This document shows, one piece after another, positions 8,492-17,553 of a stretch of 64,000 nt of DNA. Origin of the DNA: Bradyrhizobium sp. CCBAU 51765. Its GTDB lineage: Bacteria; Pseudomonadota; Alphaproteobacteria; Rhizobiales; Xanthobacteraceae. A program made the position numbers and the translations under genes. Location: assembly GCF_015291725.1 (NCBI RefSeq), contig NZ_CP030038.1, positions 4,143,001-4,207,000 on the forward strand, read 5' to 3'. The notes under the pieces were generated by a model, which saw only the letters and a list, made by a program, of their open reading frames with translations, made no database searches and was not told where the DNA came from. Position 1 is the first letter of the stretch. The number at the start of each line of letters is the position of its first letter.

Positions 8492-9472
8492 ATGTCACGA
8501 CCGAGGCTTGGCAGAGGAGTTCTGGCCGCAGTCTGCTGCCTCGTCGCGACGCTGGCGCAAGCGGCTGGGTTGAGCTTTCTCGAAGTGCCGGCCGATGCCC
8601 GTGGGCCAGCGCTCAGGGGGATGGTGTGGACACCGTGCGCGGCGCCGCAGTCTGAGGTCCCGCTGGGGGGCGGGGTCGTGGTTCCAGGCGTCAAGGATTG
8701 TCCGGTTTCGGGCAATCGGCTGCCGCTGATTGTCATCTCGCACGGGCGGCGCGGCTCGTTTTTGTCGCATAGTGACACCGCGGCTGCGTTGGCCGACGCC
8801 GGCTTCGTAGTTGCCACCGTCAACCATCCGGGCGACACCGCTAGGGACAGTAGCCGGACTGATGAATTCTCTGTGTTGGTCGAACGCCCCGCCGACATGA
8901 AGCGCCTCACGAATTTCATGCTCGGTGCCTGGAAGCAAGCTGCGGTACTGGACCCGCAGCAGGTCGGCCTGTTTGGATTTTCACGCGGTGCCTATACCGG
9001 TCTCGTGGTAATCGGCGGCAATCCCGATTTCGGCGCTCTGGCTGCGCTCTGCGAGGGGACCACAACGCCGAAATGTCGGGATATTCGCGAGGGCCGCCTG
9101 CCGACCGCGCCGGCGGTCCACGATCCTCGCGTGAGAGCCGCGATATTGGCGGATCCGCCCCTCTTTGAGGGCCTCTTCAGTCGTGAGCGCCTAGCCAACG
9201 TGACAATCCCACTGCTGCTGTGGCGTTCCGCGCTCGGTGGCGACGGCGTCGCGCCCGAAGCAATCGATTTGCTGGTACCGCTGCTACCCGTACGGCCCGA
9301 CTATCGGACCGTGCCGAACTCCGCACATTTCTCCTTCATTACTCCATGTCCGCCCAAACTCGCAGAGATGGCGCCAATCCTGTGCACCGATCCGCCAGGC
9401 TTCGATCGCACCGCGTTTCACAACGAGTTCAATGCCGCGGCTGTCGCCTTTTTCCGCGCGCACTTGGAGTGA
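8492..9472 (+). CDS. Secreted alpha/beta hydrolase
   Basis: 326 residues from ATG 8492 (a TTG directly before it is an alternative). A signal peptide ends near LVATLAQAAG. Seen: the oxyanion segment PLIVISHGRRGS, the nucleophile elbow GFSRGAYTG (G-x-S-x-G), and a late His in NSAHFSFITPC that fits the catalytic histidine. Several cysteines suggest disulfides. The layout resembles the dienelactone hydrolase/PAF-acetylhydrolase-like group of periplasmic esterases. Substrate unknown. It stands alone between divergent and convergent genes. Confidence 0.82.
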   Translation: MSRPRLGRGVLAAVCCLVATLAQAAGLSFLEVPADARGPALRGMVWTPCAAPQSEVPLGGGVVVPGVKDCPVSGNRLPLIVISHGRRGSFLSHSDTAAALADAGFVVATVNHPGDTARDSSRTDEFSVLVERPADMKRLTNFMLGAWKQAAVLDPQQVGLFGFSRGAYTGLVVIGGNPDFGALAALCEGTTTPKCRDIREGRLPTAPAVHDPRVRAAILADPPLFEGLFSRERLANVTIPLLLWRSALGGDGVAPEAIDLLVPLLPVRPDYRTVPNSAHFSFITPCPPKLAEMAPILCTDPPGFDRTAFHNEFNAAAVAFFRAHLE

Positions 9473-9500
9473 CGACGGGCGCACGCCGCGAGTGCATCAG

Positions 9501-10283
9501 CTAGTCGAACCAGGCGGCGTAGATTTTCTTGTAGCTGCCGTCCTCCATGGAGATGTGCAGCCATTGGTCGACGAAGGCTTTCAGCGCCATGTCGCGCTGG
9601 AGCCAATAAGCCTTCTCGGAGAAGTCGAACGGCTTTTCGGGATGCACCGCGCAGAGCACGCCGGCATGCTGCTTCTGCTGGTAGCGGGTTTCGGACGCGT
9701 CGGTCATCATCAGGTCGGCGTTGCCCTTGGCAATTTCATCGAAGATCACGGTGTTGTCGGCGAAGACAGTGATCTCGGCATCCCTGATGTTGGCTCGCGC
9801 GAAGCGCTCGTTGGTGCCGCCGGGATTGACGATGATGCGGGTGCCCTTCTTGTCGATGTCGGGAAGCGTCTGGTATTTGCCGACATCGGAGCAGCGCGCG
9901 ATCGGGGTCTTGCCCTCGCGCATGATCGGTGTGGAGAACAAGCCTTTCTTCTGCCGGTCGAGCGTCACCGAGACCCCGCCCATGGCGATGTCGAACTGGT
10001 CGGCCTCGAAATCCTTCATCAGCTTAGGCCACGCGGTGGGCACGAATTCGACCTTGACGCCGAGCGCCTTGCCGAGGGCCTGCGCCATGTCGACGTCGAA
10101 GCCGCTGAACTGCTGCGTGGTCTTGTCCAGATAGGTGAAGGGCTTGTAGTCGCCGGTCATGCCGATGCGGAGCGTGCCGCGGTTGACGATCTCGTCGAGG
10201 CGCGAGGGCACGGCCTGCTGTGCCTGCGCCGGGACATTCAGCAGCAACGCCACGGCCAAAGCCGTCCACAACCGAACGATCAT
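9501..10283 (-). CDS. pheC: Periplasmic cyclohexadienyl dehydratase-like protein (solute-binding fold)
   Basis: 260 residues from ATG 10283, preceded by GGTGGAAAAGAG; signal peptide MIVRLWTALAVALLLNVPAQAQ. The fold is that of amino-acid ABC solute-binding proteins (LRIGMTGDYKPFTYLD, FSGFDVDMAQALGKALG). Several stretches match the PheC enzyme group rather than transporters: IVNPGGTNERFARANI, ADLMMTDASETRYQ, and CAVHPEKPFDFSEKAYWL with a following VDQWLHI. PheC converts prephenate to phenylpyruvate, or arogenate to phenylalanine, in the periplasm. No ABC permease or ATPase is adjacent, which supports an enzyme. A plain binding protein remains the alternative. Confidence 0.72.
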   Translation of the reverse strand: MIVRLWTALAVALLLNVPAQAQQAVPSRLDEIVNRGTLRIGMTGDYKPFTYLDKTTQQFSGFDVDMAQALGKALGVKVEFVPTAWPKLMKDFEADQFDIAMGGVSVTLDRQKKGLFSTPIMREGKTPIARCSDVGKYQTLPDIDKKGTRIIVNPGGTNERFARANIRDAEITVFADNTVIFDEIAKGNADLMMTDASETRYQQKQHAGVLCAVHPEKPFDFSEKAYWLQRDMALKAFVDQWLHISMEDGSYKKIYAAWFD

Positions 10284-10385
10284 CTCTTTTCCACCCATGC
10301 CCGAGCTGTCATTGTGCAGCCCTTGAGCGGTGGATTTAGACCAGATGCCCGTCGCTGGCGAGGCAGAATTGAAGGGAATCCAGAG

Positions 10386-10895
10386 GTGACGATCTCGATG
10401 TACGAGGCCTCAGTCGGCCTCTTCGTGCCTTATTTGCGCAACCTGTCAGCGCTGCTCGACAAGGGCGGCGCCCATGCGGAGGCCCGTAAGTTCAATCCGA
10501 CGGTTCTGCTCGGCATGCGCCTTGCGCCGAACATGTACGATCTGGCGCAGCAGGTCGGCGAAGCCTGTCGTCATGCGGTGGTCGCGCCGGCCTTGCTGGC
10601 GCAGTGCGAGCCGGTGGCGCTGCCGGCCCTCGAGCACGACATGGCCGGTCTTCAGGCGCGCATCGCAACGTCCATCGAGTTCATCGAAAGCTTGCCGCGC
10701 GCGGAGATCGACGCGGCTGCGGAACGGAATGTCGTCTTCAGGTTAAAGAACGGGACCGAGCTGCCCTTCACCGGGCGGACGCTGCTGCTGACATTCAGCG
10801 TCCCGCAGTTCTTCTTTCACGTCACCACCGCCTACGACCTGTTGCGGCACGCCGGCGTCGAGCTGGTGAAGAAGGATTATCTCGGCAGGAAGTAG
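10386..10895 (+). CDS. DUF1993 family protein
   Basis: 169 residues. GTG 10386 is chosen because it gives MTISMYEASVGLFVPYLRNL, the usual family start; ATG 10398 is the alternative. Seen: an all-helical DinB-like pattern, LLGMRLAPNMYDLAQQVGEAC, and a C-terminal FHVTTAYDLLRHAGVELVKKDYLG. Such proteins belong to the DinB/YfiT four-helix group, but the usual metal-binding His triad is not clearly complete. Cytosolic; function unknown. Confidence 0.8.
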   Translation: MTISMYEASVGLFVPYLRNLSALLDKGGAHAEARKFNPTVLLGMRLAPNMYDLAQQVGEACRHAVVAPALLAQCEPVALPALEHDMAGLQARIATSIEFIESLPRAEIDAAAERNVVFRLKNGTELPFTGRTLLLTFSVPQFFFHVTTAYDLLRHAGVELVKKDYLGRK

Positions 10896-10908
10896 GGCCA
10901 GGCTCGAT

Positions 10909-10936
10909 GGTCACCTCTCCATCGGGAGAGGTGACC
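10909..10936. terminator. 12-bp palindrome between convergent genes
   Basis: GGTCACCTCTCC / GGAGAGGTGACC is a perfect 12-bp stem with a 4-nt loop (ATCG). It sits between the DUF1993 gene and the convergent hypothetical ending at 10961. It lacks a T tail but fits a bidirectional transcription barrier. The CTCTCC/GGAGAG core is also seen in the hairpin at the right window edge, so it may belong to a dispersed repeat family. Confidence 0.55.
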
Positions 10937-10960
10937 GAGATGCCGGGCCACGGAAAACCC

Positions 10961-11458
10961 TTACGCTTCGCCCTTGCGCTCGTAGTCGGCGAGCGAACTT
11001 CGGCCGGCGATCTCGCTGCGCAGCTCTTCGAAGCGACGATGTGACTCGTCCTCCCGTTCGTCAACGAAGCGCACGGCGGCCTCGCTCGTCATCGGGCCGC
11101 TGACCACGGGGGCAGATTGCTCTCCGATGGTCTCATGGACGTAGAACTGGCCGTCATCGCCGCGATGGACCGTCCATTTGAGGCGGATCGCGACCATCGG
11201 ACCGGGGCCAACCTTGCTGTAGCCATCCGCATCGATGTGCTCCGGCACCAGCGGCTGCTCGTCGATCATCGGATGCTCTTCGACAGCATGATGTTCTTCG
11301 ACCGACGGCTCCTCAGCGACGACGACGATCTCGGTCTCCCGGATGGTTTCGGTTTCCCGGATGGTTTCGGTTTCACGAACGACGAGGACGGGCTCGGGGT
11401 GCTCCAGGATGCTGGCGATGGTGGCGAGCGCGTGGTCGGTCGGGTCGATCTCTGACAA
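10961..11458 (-). CDS. Acidic hypothetical protein with RETETI repeats
   Basis: 165 residues from TTG 11458, which has GGAGGATG at good spacing. The N-terminal half is very acidic, with RETETI repeated twice plus RETEIV (18-bp direct repeats in DNA) and several EEH/VEEH units. The C-terminal half looks folded: VAIRLKWTVHRGDDGQFYVHETIG, then a helix-rich DEREDESHRRFEELRSEIAGR. No signal peptide or TM segment. Unrecognised. Confidence 0.65.
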   Translation of the reverse strand: MSEIDPTDHALATIASILEHPEPVLVVRETETIRETETIRETEIVVVAEEPSVEEHHAVEEHPMIDEQPLVPEHIDADGYSKVGPGPMVAIRLKWTVHRGDDGQFYVHETIGEQSAPVVSGPMTSEAAVRFVDEREDESHRRFEELRSEIAGRSSLADYERKGEA

Positions 11459-11627
11459 GGGTTCATCCTCCAGCTCGACGCGGCCGGCCAGTCTGTCCCA
11501 CTGCCGCCGCGGCGGGTCTTATTACGCGCGTTTGATTAAGGCTGAGTTGGGGCTCGATCTGCACCAAAATGGGACGCTTTCTGGCACTCCGAAGGCGGGC
11601 GCATCCGATGCCCGCCCGCAGTTCGGC

Positions 11628-12617
11628 TCAGCCCAGCACGTCCTGGTTGATCACGTTCTGCCTGATCGGATCGCCATCGAGCACACTCAGGATGTTACGC
11701 GCGGTCTGCTCGCTCATGCGCTGGACGGCTTCGACTGTCACGCCGGCGACATGCGGGGCGACGATGACGTTGGGCAGCGCGAACAGCGCGTTGCCGACCG
11801 GCGGCGGCTCGACCTCGAACACGTCGATGCCGGCGCCGGCGAGCTTGCCGGAGATCAGGGCGTCGTACAACGCAGCCTCCTTCACGATGCCGCCGCGCGC
11901 GGTGTTGATGAGGTAGGAGTTCGGCTTCATCCGCCCGATCCTGTCAGCATCGAACAGACCAACGGTTTCCGGCGTCTTCGGGCAGTGGATGGTGACGAAA
12001 TCGGCGTTGGGGAGCGCCGCGTCGAGGCCGGTGACGGGCTCGCAGCCGGCGGCCTTGATTTCGGCGGCTTCCTTGTAGGGATCGTAGACCTGGACGTTCA
12101 TTTCGAATGCCAGGCAGCGCTTGGCGGTGCGACTGCCGATGCGGCCGAAGCCGACGATCAGCACGGTCTTGCCGTAGAGGTCGAACGGCAGCATGCCGAG
12201 CCGGTCGGCCCATTTGCCGTCCCTGACACAGGCGTGCATCTCCTGCGCGCGCTTGGCCAGCGTCAGCATCATGAACAGCGCCGCTTCCGCGACTGAGGGC
12301 GAGTTCGCGCTGCCCGCGACCATCAGCGGCACCTTGCGGCGGGAGAGGGCGGGCACGTCGACGGCGTCGTAGCCGACGCCGATCCGGGTCACCACCTTCA
12401 TGTCCCTGGCGGCTTCGAGCTCGGTCTCGCCGAAGGCCGTTGCGCCAAGGGCCACGCCGTGGACAGGGGCATGGCTCTTCAACAAGGCCTCGAAGTCCTT
12501 CGCCGAGATCAGGTTCGCAAACTCGACGAGCTCGATATCGTCCCGCCGGGTGAGGAGGGCGCGTGCACCTTGCGACAAAGTTTGTGTAACGAAAATCTTC
12601 TTCTTGTTGGTCCCCAT
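11628..12617 (-). CDS. D-isomer-specific 2-hydroxyacid dehydrogenase
   Basis: 329 residues, NAD(P)-dependent reduction of 2-keto acids or the reverse. Seen: the Rossmann motif VLIVGFGRIGSRTAKR, YDPYKEAA after it, the catalytic Arg in LINTARGGIVKEAAL, a Glu in IDVFEVEPPP, and the His in VIVAPHVAGVT. It closes the minus-strand operon with the ABC importer (34 bp after the ATPase gene). That suggests it acts on a sugar-acid or polyol product of the imported compound (inference). Confidence 0.88.
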   Translation of the reverse strand: MGTNKKKIFVTQTLSQGARALLTRRDDIELVEFANLISAKDFEALLKSHAPVHGVALGATAFGETELEAARDMKVVTRIGVGYDAVDVPALSRRKVPLMVAGSANSPSVAEAALFMMLTLAKRAQEMHACVRDGKWADRLGMLPFDLYGKTVLIVGFGRIGSRTAKRCLAFEMNVQVYDPYKEAAEIKAAGCEPVTGLDAALPNADFVTIHCPKTPETVGLFDADRIGRMKPNSYLINTARGGIVKEAALYDALISGKLAGAGIDVFEVEPPPVGNALFALPNVIVAPHVAGVTVEAVQRMSEQTARNILSVLDGDPIRQNVINQDVLG

Positions 12618-12651
12618 CGTCCCCTGCCTGCGCGAGTTTCTTGTCCGGCCG

Positions 12652-13752
12652 TCACAAGACGACGCCGGTTGCCTCGTTTAGCAGGTGCATATTGTTGAGG
12701 TCCATCGCCAAACGCATGGGTGCCCCGTCCTTGGCGCCGGCATTGGGATTGACGCGGCCGCAGATCGGCGTGCCCTCGAGCCCGAAATAGACCAGCGTCT
12801 CCATCCCCATCGGCTCGGTGACGTCGAGCACGGTGTCGAAGGTCTCGACGCCGGGCTCCAGATGCGCGTGCGACTCGGTGAGATGCTCGGGCCGGAGCCC
12901 CAGCAGCAGCTTGTCGGTGCGCGGCAGCGCGTTGTAGCGCGCGGCGCGGGCCGGCGGCAGCGGGAAGGCGATGCGGTCGGTGAGGCGGATCTGGAGCCTG
13001 CCGCCGACATCCTCGAGACGGCACGGAATGAAGTTCATCGCCGGCGAGCCGATGAAGCCCGCGACGAAGCGCGTCGCCGGCTTGTGGTAGAGCTCGTTCG
13101 GCGTGCCGATCTGCTCGATCCGGCCCTTGTTCATCACCACCACGCGATCGGCCAGCGTCATCGCCTCGACCTGGTCGTGGGTGACGTAGACCGTGGTGGT
13201 GCGCACCTTCTGGTGCACTTTCTTGATCTCGATCCGCATCTGCACGCGGAGCTTGGCGTCGAGATTGGACAGCGGCTCGTCGAACAGGAAGACCTTCGGG
13301 TTGCGTACGATGGCCCGGCCCATCGCGACGCGCTGGCGCTGGCCGCCGGAGAGCTGCTTCGGCTTGCGGTCGATCAGGTCGGTGATGTCGAGGAGGCGCG
13401 CGGCCTCCGTCACCCGTGCCTTGATCTCGGCCTTGGGGTAGTGCTTCAGGCGCAGCCCGAACGACATGTTCTCGGCGACCGTCATGTGCGGATAGAGCGC
13501 GTAGTTCTGGAACACCATCGCGATGTCGCGGTCCTTTGGCGGCACGTCGTTGACGACGTCGCCGCCGATCATGATGTCGCCGTCGCTGATGTCCTCGAGG
13601 CCTGCGATCATGCGCAGCGTCGTCGACTTGCCGCAGCCGGAGGGGCCGACCAGCACGATGAACTCATGGTCGGCGATGTCGAGGTCGATGCCGCGCACGG
13701 CTTCGACATCGTCGTAACGCTTGACTACCTTCCGCAAAGCAACTTCAGCCAT
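12652..13752 (-). CDS. Carbohydrate ABC transporter ATP-binding protein (MalK/UgpC type)
   Basis: 366 residues. Seen: Walker A GPSGCGKST, Q-loop VFQNYALYPHMT, signature LSGGQRQRVAMGRA, Walker B VFLFDEPLSNLDAKLR, H-loop VYVTHDQVEAMTLADR, and a C-terminal TOBE/MalK-like domain from about residue 240 (LLLGLRPEHL). Length and domain order match ATPases energising carbohydrate importers (CUT1). It lies between the permease genes and the dehydrogenase gene in one transcription unit. Confidence 0.94.
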   Translation of the reverse strand: MAEVALRKVVKRYDDVEAVRGIDLDIADHEFIVLVGPSGCGKSTTLRMIAGLEDISDGDIMIGGDVVNDVPPKDRDIAMVFQNYALYPHMTVAENMSFGLRLKHYPKAEIKARVTEAARLLDITDLIDRKPKQLSGGQRQRVAMGRAIVRNPKVFLFDEPLSNLDAKLRVQMRIEIKKVHQKVRTTTVYVTHDQVEAMTLADRVVVMNKGRIEQIGTPNELYHKPATRFVAGFIGSPAMNFIPCRLEDVGGRLQIRLTDRIAFPLPPARAARYNALPRTDKLLLGLRPEHLTESHAHLEPGVETFDTVLDVTEPMGMETLVYFGLEGTPICGRVNPNAGAKDGAPMRLAMDLNNMHLLNEATGVVL

Positions 13753-13758
13753 GAGCCA

Positions 13759-14670
13759 TCAACCCTTTGTCGCGCCGGCGGTCAGGCCGGCAATGTAATA
13801 GTCCATCAGGAAGGCGTAGATGATCAGCGGCGGCGCAGCGCCCAGCAGCGCGCCGGTCATGATCTGTCCCCAGTTGAAGACGTCGCCCTTGATCAGCGTG
13901 GTGGTGATGCCGACCGGCAGCACGAGCTGATCGACAGACGTCGTGAACACCAGGGGATAGAGGAATTGCGCCCAGGACACGGTGAAGGCGAAGATGGTCG
14001 CTGCGATCAGCCCGGGCAGGGCGACCGGGATGAAGATCCGCGTCAGGGTCTGCAGCCAGGAGGCGCCGTCGATGAGAGCGGCCTCATCCAGCTCCTTCGG
14101 AATGGAGGCGAAATAGCCGATCATGATCCAGGTGCAGAACGGCACCGTCAGCGTCGGATAGATGAACAGCAGCACGTACCATCGGTTCAGCAGCGTGATG
14201 CCGGTCAGGTCCTGGACCATCGCCAGCATCTTGAACAGCGGTATGAACAACAGGCTGTCCGGAATGAGGTAGGTGAGGAAGACGCCGGTCGCCAGCGTCG
14301 TCGAGCCCCAGAACTTCATCCGCGCCAGTGCAAACGCCGCGGGAACGCTGATCAGCATGGTCACGAGGACGACTGCGAGCGAGACGATCGACGAATTCCA
14401 GAAGAAGCGCAGGAACTGGTTGGAGGTCAGGAGCTCGACATAGTTCGACAAGGTCGGGTGAAACACCCACCAGGGATTTGTCGCCGCCGATATTTCCGCG
14501 CTGCTCTTGAGCGAGGTGATCAGCATGTAGATCGGCGGCGTCAGGAAGAAGATCGCGAACAGCACCAGGAAGAAGTAGGACCAGCGCAACGCCCAGGCGC
14601 GGTCCCGGCTCATGCTGCCGTACTTGACCTTGCGCGACGGTCCGGCCTTGTCGATTGCAAGCGTGCTCAT
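13759..14670 (-). CDS. Carbohydrate ABC transporter permease (MalG type)
   Basis: 303 residues with six predicted membrane segments, the first at SYFFLVLFAIFFLTPPIYML. The EAA loop that docks the ATPase is seen as IPKELDEAALIDGASWLQTLTRIFIPVALPG. The N-terminal cytoplasmic tail is basic. The start overlaps the stop of the upstream permease gene (ATGA at 14667-14670 read on the minus strand), and it ends 6 bp before the ATPase gene. Confidence 0.93.
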   Translation of the reverse strand: MSTLAIDKAGPSRKVKYGSMSRDRAWALRWSYFFLVLFAIFFLTPPIYMLITSLKSSAEISAATNPWWVFHPTLSNYVELLTSNQFLRFFWNSSIVSLAVVLVTMLISVPAAFALARMKFWGSTTLATGVFLTYLIPDSLLFIPLFKMLAMVQDLTGITLLNRWYVLLFIYPTLTVPFCTWIMIGYFASIPKELDEAALIDGASWLQTLTRIFIPVALPGLIAATIFAFTVSWAQFLYPLVFTTSVDQLVLPVGITTTLIKGDVFNWGQIMTGALLGAAPPLIIYAFLMDYYIAGLTAGATKG

Positions 14671-15608
14671 CAGGCTTCATTCCCGCGTTTGGAGACATCG
14701 CGCAGGATGAAAATCGCTGCGATGGCGAGGATCGGCACCATGAACAGCGAGACGCTGGCGCCAAGCGGAATGTCGCTGCCTTCGATGCCGACCTTGAAGG
14801 CCCAGGTGGCGAAGATATGCGTCTGGTCAAGCGGGCCACCCGAGGTCAGGATGCGGACGATGTCGAAATTGGCGAAGGTCACGATCAGCGAGAACAGCGC
14901 CGTGATCGCGATGATGTTCCGCATCATCGGCAGCGTGACATACCAGATCTTCTGCCACCAATTGGCGCCGTCGATCGCGGCGGCCTCGTAGAGCTGGTCC
15001 GGCACCGATTTCAACGCGGCCAGATACATGATCATGAAGAACGGCGCGCCGTACCAGACGTTGACGAGAATGACGGAAAAGCGAGCCCATACATTGTCGC
15101 CGAGCCAGTTGATCGGGCCGATGCCGAAGAATGAGAGCGTGTAGTTGAAGGCGCTGTAGGAGGGGTCGAACAGCCACAGCCACGCCAGCGTGCTCATCGC
15201 CGGCGGGATCACCCAGGGCACCAGCAGCATGCCGCGCCATTTGCGCTGCCCCTTGGCCGGAATGTTGTGTACGAAATGGGCGACGATGAATCCGATCAGC
15301 GCCTTGAAGAACACGGCCGTGACGGCAAAGATGCAGGATTGCTTCACCACCATCCAGAAGGTGTCGCGCTTGAACAGGAACAGGAAGTTGCCGAAGCCGA
15401 CGAACTTCTGCATCGACTTGTTCAGGGTCGCGAGATGGACGGAGTAGACGGCGGGATAGAGCACCAGGAGCGCTATCAGCAGGATCAGCGGCAGCGTCAG
15501 GAAGAACGCGACCGTCGATTTTCGTCCCAGGACATTGCGAAGGCTGGCCGGCTTGCGCGCGCGCGCCGCACGGACCGCTTGACCTTGCTCAACGACGACA
15601 TCGGCCAT
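14670..15608 (-). CDS. Carbohydrate ABC transporter permease (MalF type)
   Basis: 312 residues from ATG 15608 (MADVVVEQGQAVRAARARK); a further upstream ATG at 15698 would add 30 residues without family similarity. Seen: TM1 VAFFLTLPLILLIALLVLYPAVYSV and the EAA loop in VPDQLYEAAAIDGANWWQKIWYVTLPMMR. It pairs with the MalG-type subunit to form the membrane channel. It lies 125 bp downstream of the binding-protein gene. Confidence 0.92.
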   Translation of the reverse strand: MADVVVEQGQAVRAARARKPASLRNVLGRKSTVAFFLTLPLILLIALLVLYPAVYSVHLATLNKSMQKFVGFGNFLFLFKRDTFWMVVKQSCIFAVTAVFFKALIGFIVAHFVHNIPAKGQRKWRGMLLVPWVIPPAMSTLAWLWLFDPSYSAFNYTLSFFGIGPINWLGDNVWARFSVILVNVWYGAPFFMIMYLAALKSVPDQLYEAAAIDGANWWQKIWYVTLPMMRNIIAITALFSLIVTFANFDIVRILTSGGPLDQTHIFATWAFKVGIEGSDIPLGASVSLFMVPILAIAAIFILRDVSKRGNEA

Positions 15609-15733
15609 GGCGTAGCTTTCTCGGAAATTGTCGACTGGCGAAGCCGGCCCGATCGACCGGCTTCCTCGATTGGCGGCACGCGATGCGTGGCGGCTCACGC
15701 CTCAAGCGTGAACCGCCTGGCACACGCCCGGCA

Positions 15734-17074
15734 TCAACTCCGCATGAAGCCCTCGCACTCGCCTTCGGCCCAGGCGAGCGTGGCCTCCATCTTTTCGCCC
15801 TGCGCATAGCGCAGCGCCATCTTGGTCAACGTCGCCTGGAAGTAGATCTGCTGCGCGATCTTGGGCGGCGCGGGAGATGCCGCGATCGACAGCGTCTGAT
15901 GGTTGTTGGGGTTCGGATAGTGATACAGCGTCCCCTTCGGCGGCCCTTCCTCCGCCCAGGTCTTCAGCGTCGTCATGTTGGCGTAGGCGGGCAGATCGTA
16001 GCCGCCGCTCGCCGCGACGAACTTTTCGATCGATGACGGCTGCGACAGGTAGGTGAGGAGGCTCTTGGCCGCTTCCTTGTTCTTGCTGAAGCTCCAGAGG
16101 CCCCAGAAGTACGGCAGGTAGGGTGCGAACCGGCCCTTGGGCCCGGACGGCATGCCGTGCGTCCAGCACTGCTCGGCGATCTGCGGCGCGTCGCGCCTTG
16201 CGACCGCCCAGGCGCTCGGCGGATTCAGGATCATCGCGCCGCGGCCCGAGATCAGCCATTTGTTGTTCGAGGCATCGTCCCAGGACGGAGCGTCCGGCGG
16301 CAGGAAGGCGATCAGCTTCTTGTAGTATTCGAGCGCCTGACGAACGGCATCGGTCTTCACCGTGACGTCGCCCTTGGCGTTGACGAGCTCGGCACCGAAC
16401 GACTGGAAGATCGCGCCTGCGGTGTCGACGCTGTCGGTGGTTTCGCCGAGGCCGATCCCGAATGGCACGCCGCCCTTGTGGCAGGCCTCGGCCGCCTTGA
16501 GGAAGGTCTCCAACGTCCAATTGTCCGCCTTTGCGGGCGCACCGACAGGGTACATCTCCTGCACGTCGATGCCGGCATGCTTCTTCATCAGATCGATGCG
16601 GGAGCAGGGTCCCTTGATCTGGCTTCCCGGGGTTGCGGGAACGGCGAGCCACTTGCCGCCGGCCTGACCGAGATATTTGACGGTGCCGTTGACCTCGCCG
16701 TTCTGCTTGATGAGCGGCTCCATGACGTCGTTCACCGGCTCGAGATTTTCAGCGTAGGCGTGCGGCCACCAGGTCGGCATCTGCAGGATGTCGTGACCGG
16801 ATTTTGCCTGGGCCTCGGCTGCGACCGTAAGTTGGATCTTGTTGTTGTTGCTGGTGATGTAGTCGATCGAGACTTCGACCTTCTCTTTTTCGCCCCATGC
16901 TTTGACCATGGCGGTGGAGGCGTCGTTGGCATTCGGAACCCAATGGTCCCAGAAGCCGATCGAGAGCTTGCCGGCGGCGTAGGCGCCCCGGACGTAGGGC
17001 GCCGTGATCAGCGCCGCGGAGGACATTGCAGTGGCAGCCACAAATTGACGTCGCGTCAGTGTCTTGCGTGACAT
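15734..17074 (-). CDS. Extracellular carbohydrate-binding protein of the ABC importer
   Basis: 446 residues. A twin-arginine-type signal is seen: SRKTLTRRQFVAATAMSSAA, with cleavage near GAYAAG. The mature part is a family-1 solute-binding protein (LSIGFWDHWVPNANDASTAMVKAWGEKEKVEV; later INPP/WAVARR and a C-terminal AWAEGECEGFMR). It is the first gene of the operon SBP, MalF, MalG, MalK, dehydrogenase. The ligand cannot be read from sequence; a sugar, polyol or sugar acid is likely. Confidence 0.92.
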   Translation of the reverse strand: MSRKTLTRRQFVAATAMSSAALITAPYVRGAYAAGKLSIGFWDHWVPNANDASTAMVKAWGEKEKVEVSIDYITSNNNKIQLTVAAEAQAKSGHDILQMPTWWPHAYAENLEPVNDVMEPLIKQNGEVNGTVKYLGQAGGKWLAVPATPGSQIKGPCSRIDLMKKHAGIDVQEMYPVGAPAKADNWTLETFLKAAEACHKGGVPFGIGLGETTDSVDTAGAIFQSFGAELVNAKGDVTVKTDAVRQALEYYKKLIAFLPPDAPSWDDASNNKWLISGRGAMILNPPSAWAVARRDAPQIAEQCWTHGMPSGPKGRFAPYLPYFWGLWSFSKNKEAAKSLLTYLSQPSSIEKFVAASGGYDLPAYANMTTLKTWAEEGPPKGTLYHYPNPNNHQTLSIAASPAPPKIAQQIYFQATLTKMALRYAQGEKMEATLAWAEGECEGFMRS

Positions 17075-17553
17075 CTCGTTTCCTCGCCTGGGTGTTGTTG
17101 TTGGAGTTTCCTCTGAGAGATTTTTGAGTTTCTTGTTTTCGAATTTTCTTATTGATGCCGGCGGTCGACGTGAAAATTCACGCCGCCCGGGGCAAATTGG
17201 TAGCGCGATCAGATCATGATTGATGGCGTCTGTCGAGAAAGCCGAGCGGCTCCGCGTCTAAAACTAACGTTGGGCCCAAGACGCGCGTCGCTGCATGTCA
17301 GGGCCATGCGTCGAACGTGAACCGCGAACGCACATTTTGCGACGCACACAGCGCACAGACCAACCCGGAACGATCCGTTGCGCAATTACGCCGCAGTTTC
17401 GAATAAGCCTGCATAACCGCTTCGCGCGACAGACTTTTCCGGCGTGGACAGCACTCGGCTGTGTCTGGACCGCAAAGCGCTGGAAACGATAGAGTTCAGC
17501 TGGTGGTTTGCTTCCGCCCGCCAAGACCAATTGGATCGACGATGGAGACGAGA
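17075..17553. other. Intergenic region upstream of the ABC importer operon
   Basis: 479 bp between divergent genes. The part next to the ABC operon (about 17085-17160) is T-rich and the likely promoter and leader of the importer. No clear operator palindrome, RNA gene or extra coding frame with plausible codon use was seen. Confidence 0.4.

Noticed and set aside
12685..14991. Very long open frame antisense to the ABC operon (plus strand)
   Set aside because: It mirrors the third-position GC bias of the minus-strand permease and ATPase genes, is rich in Arg/Asp/His without motifs, and has no ribosome site.
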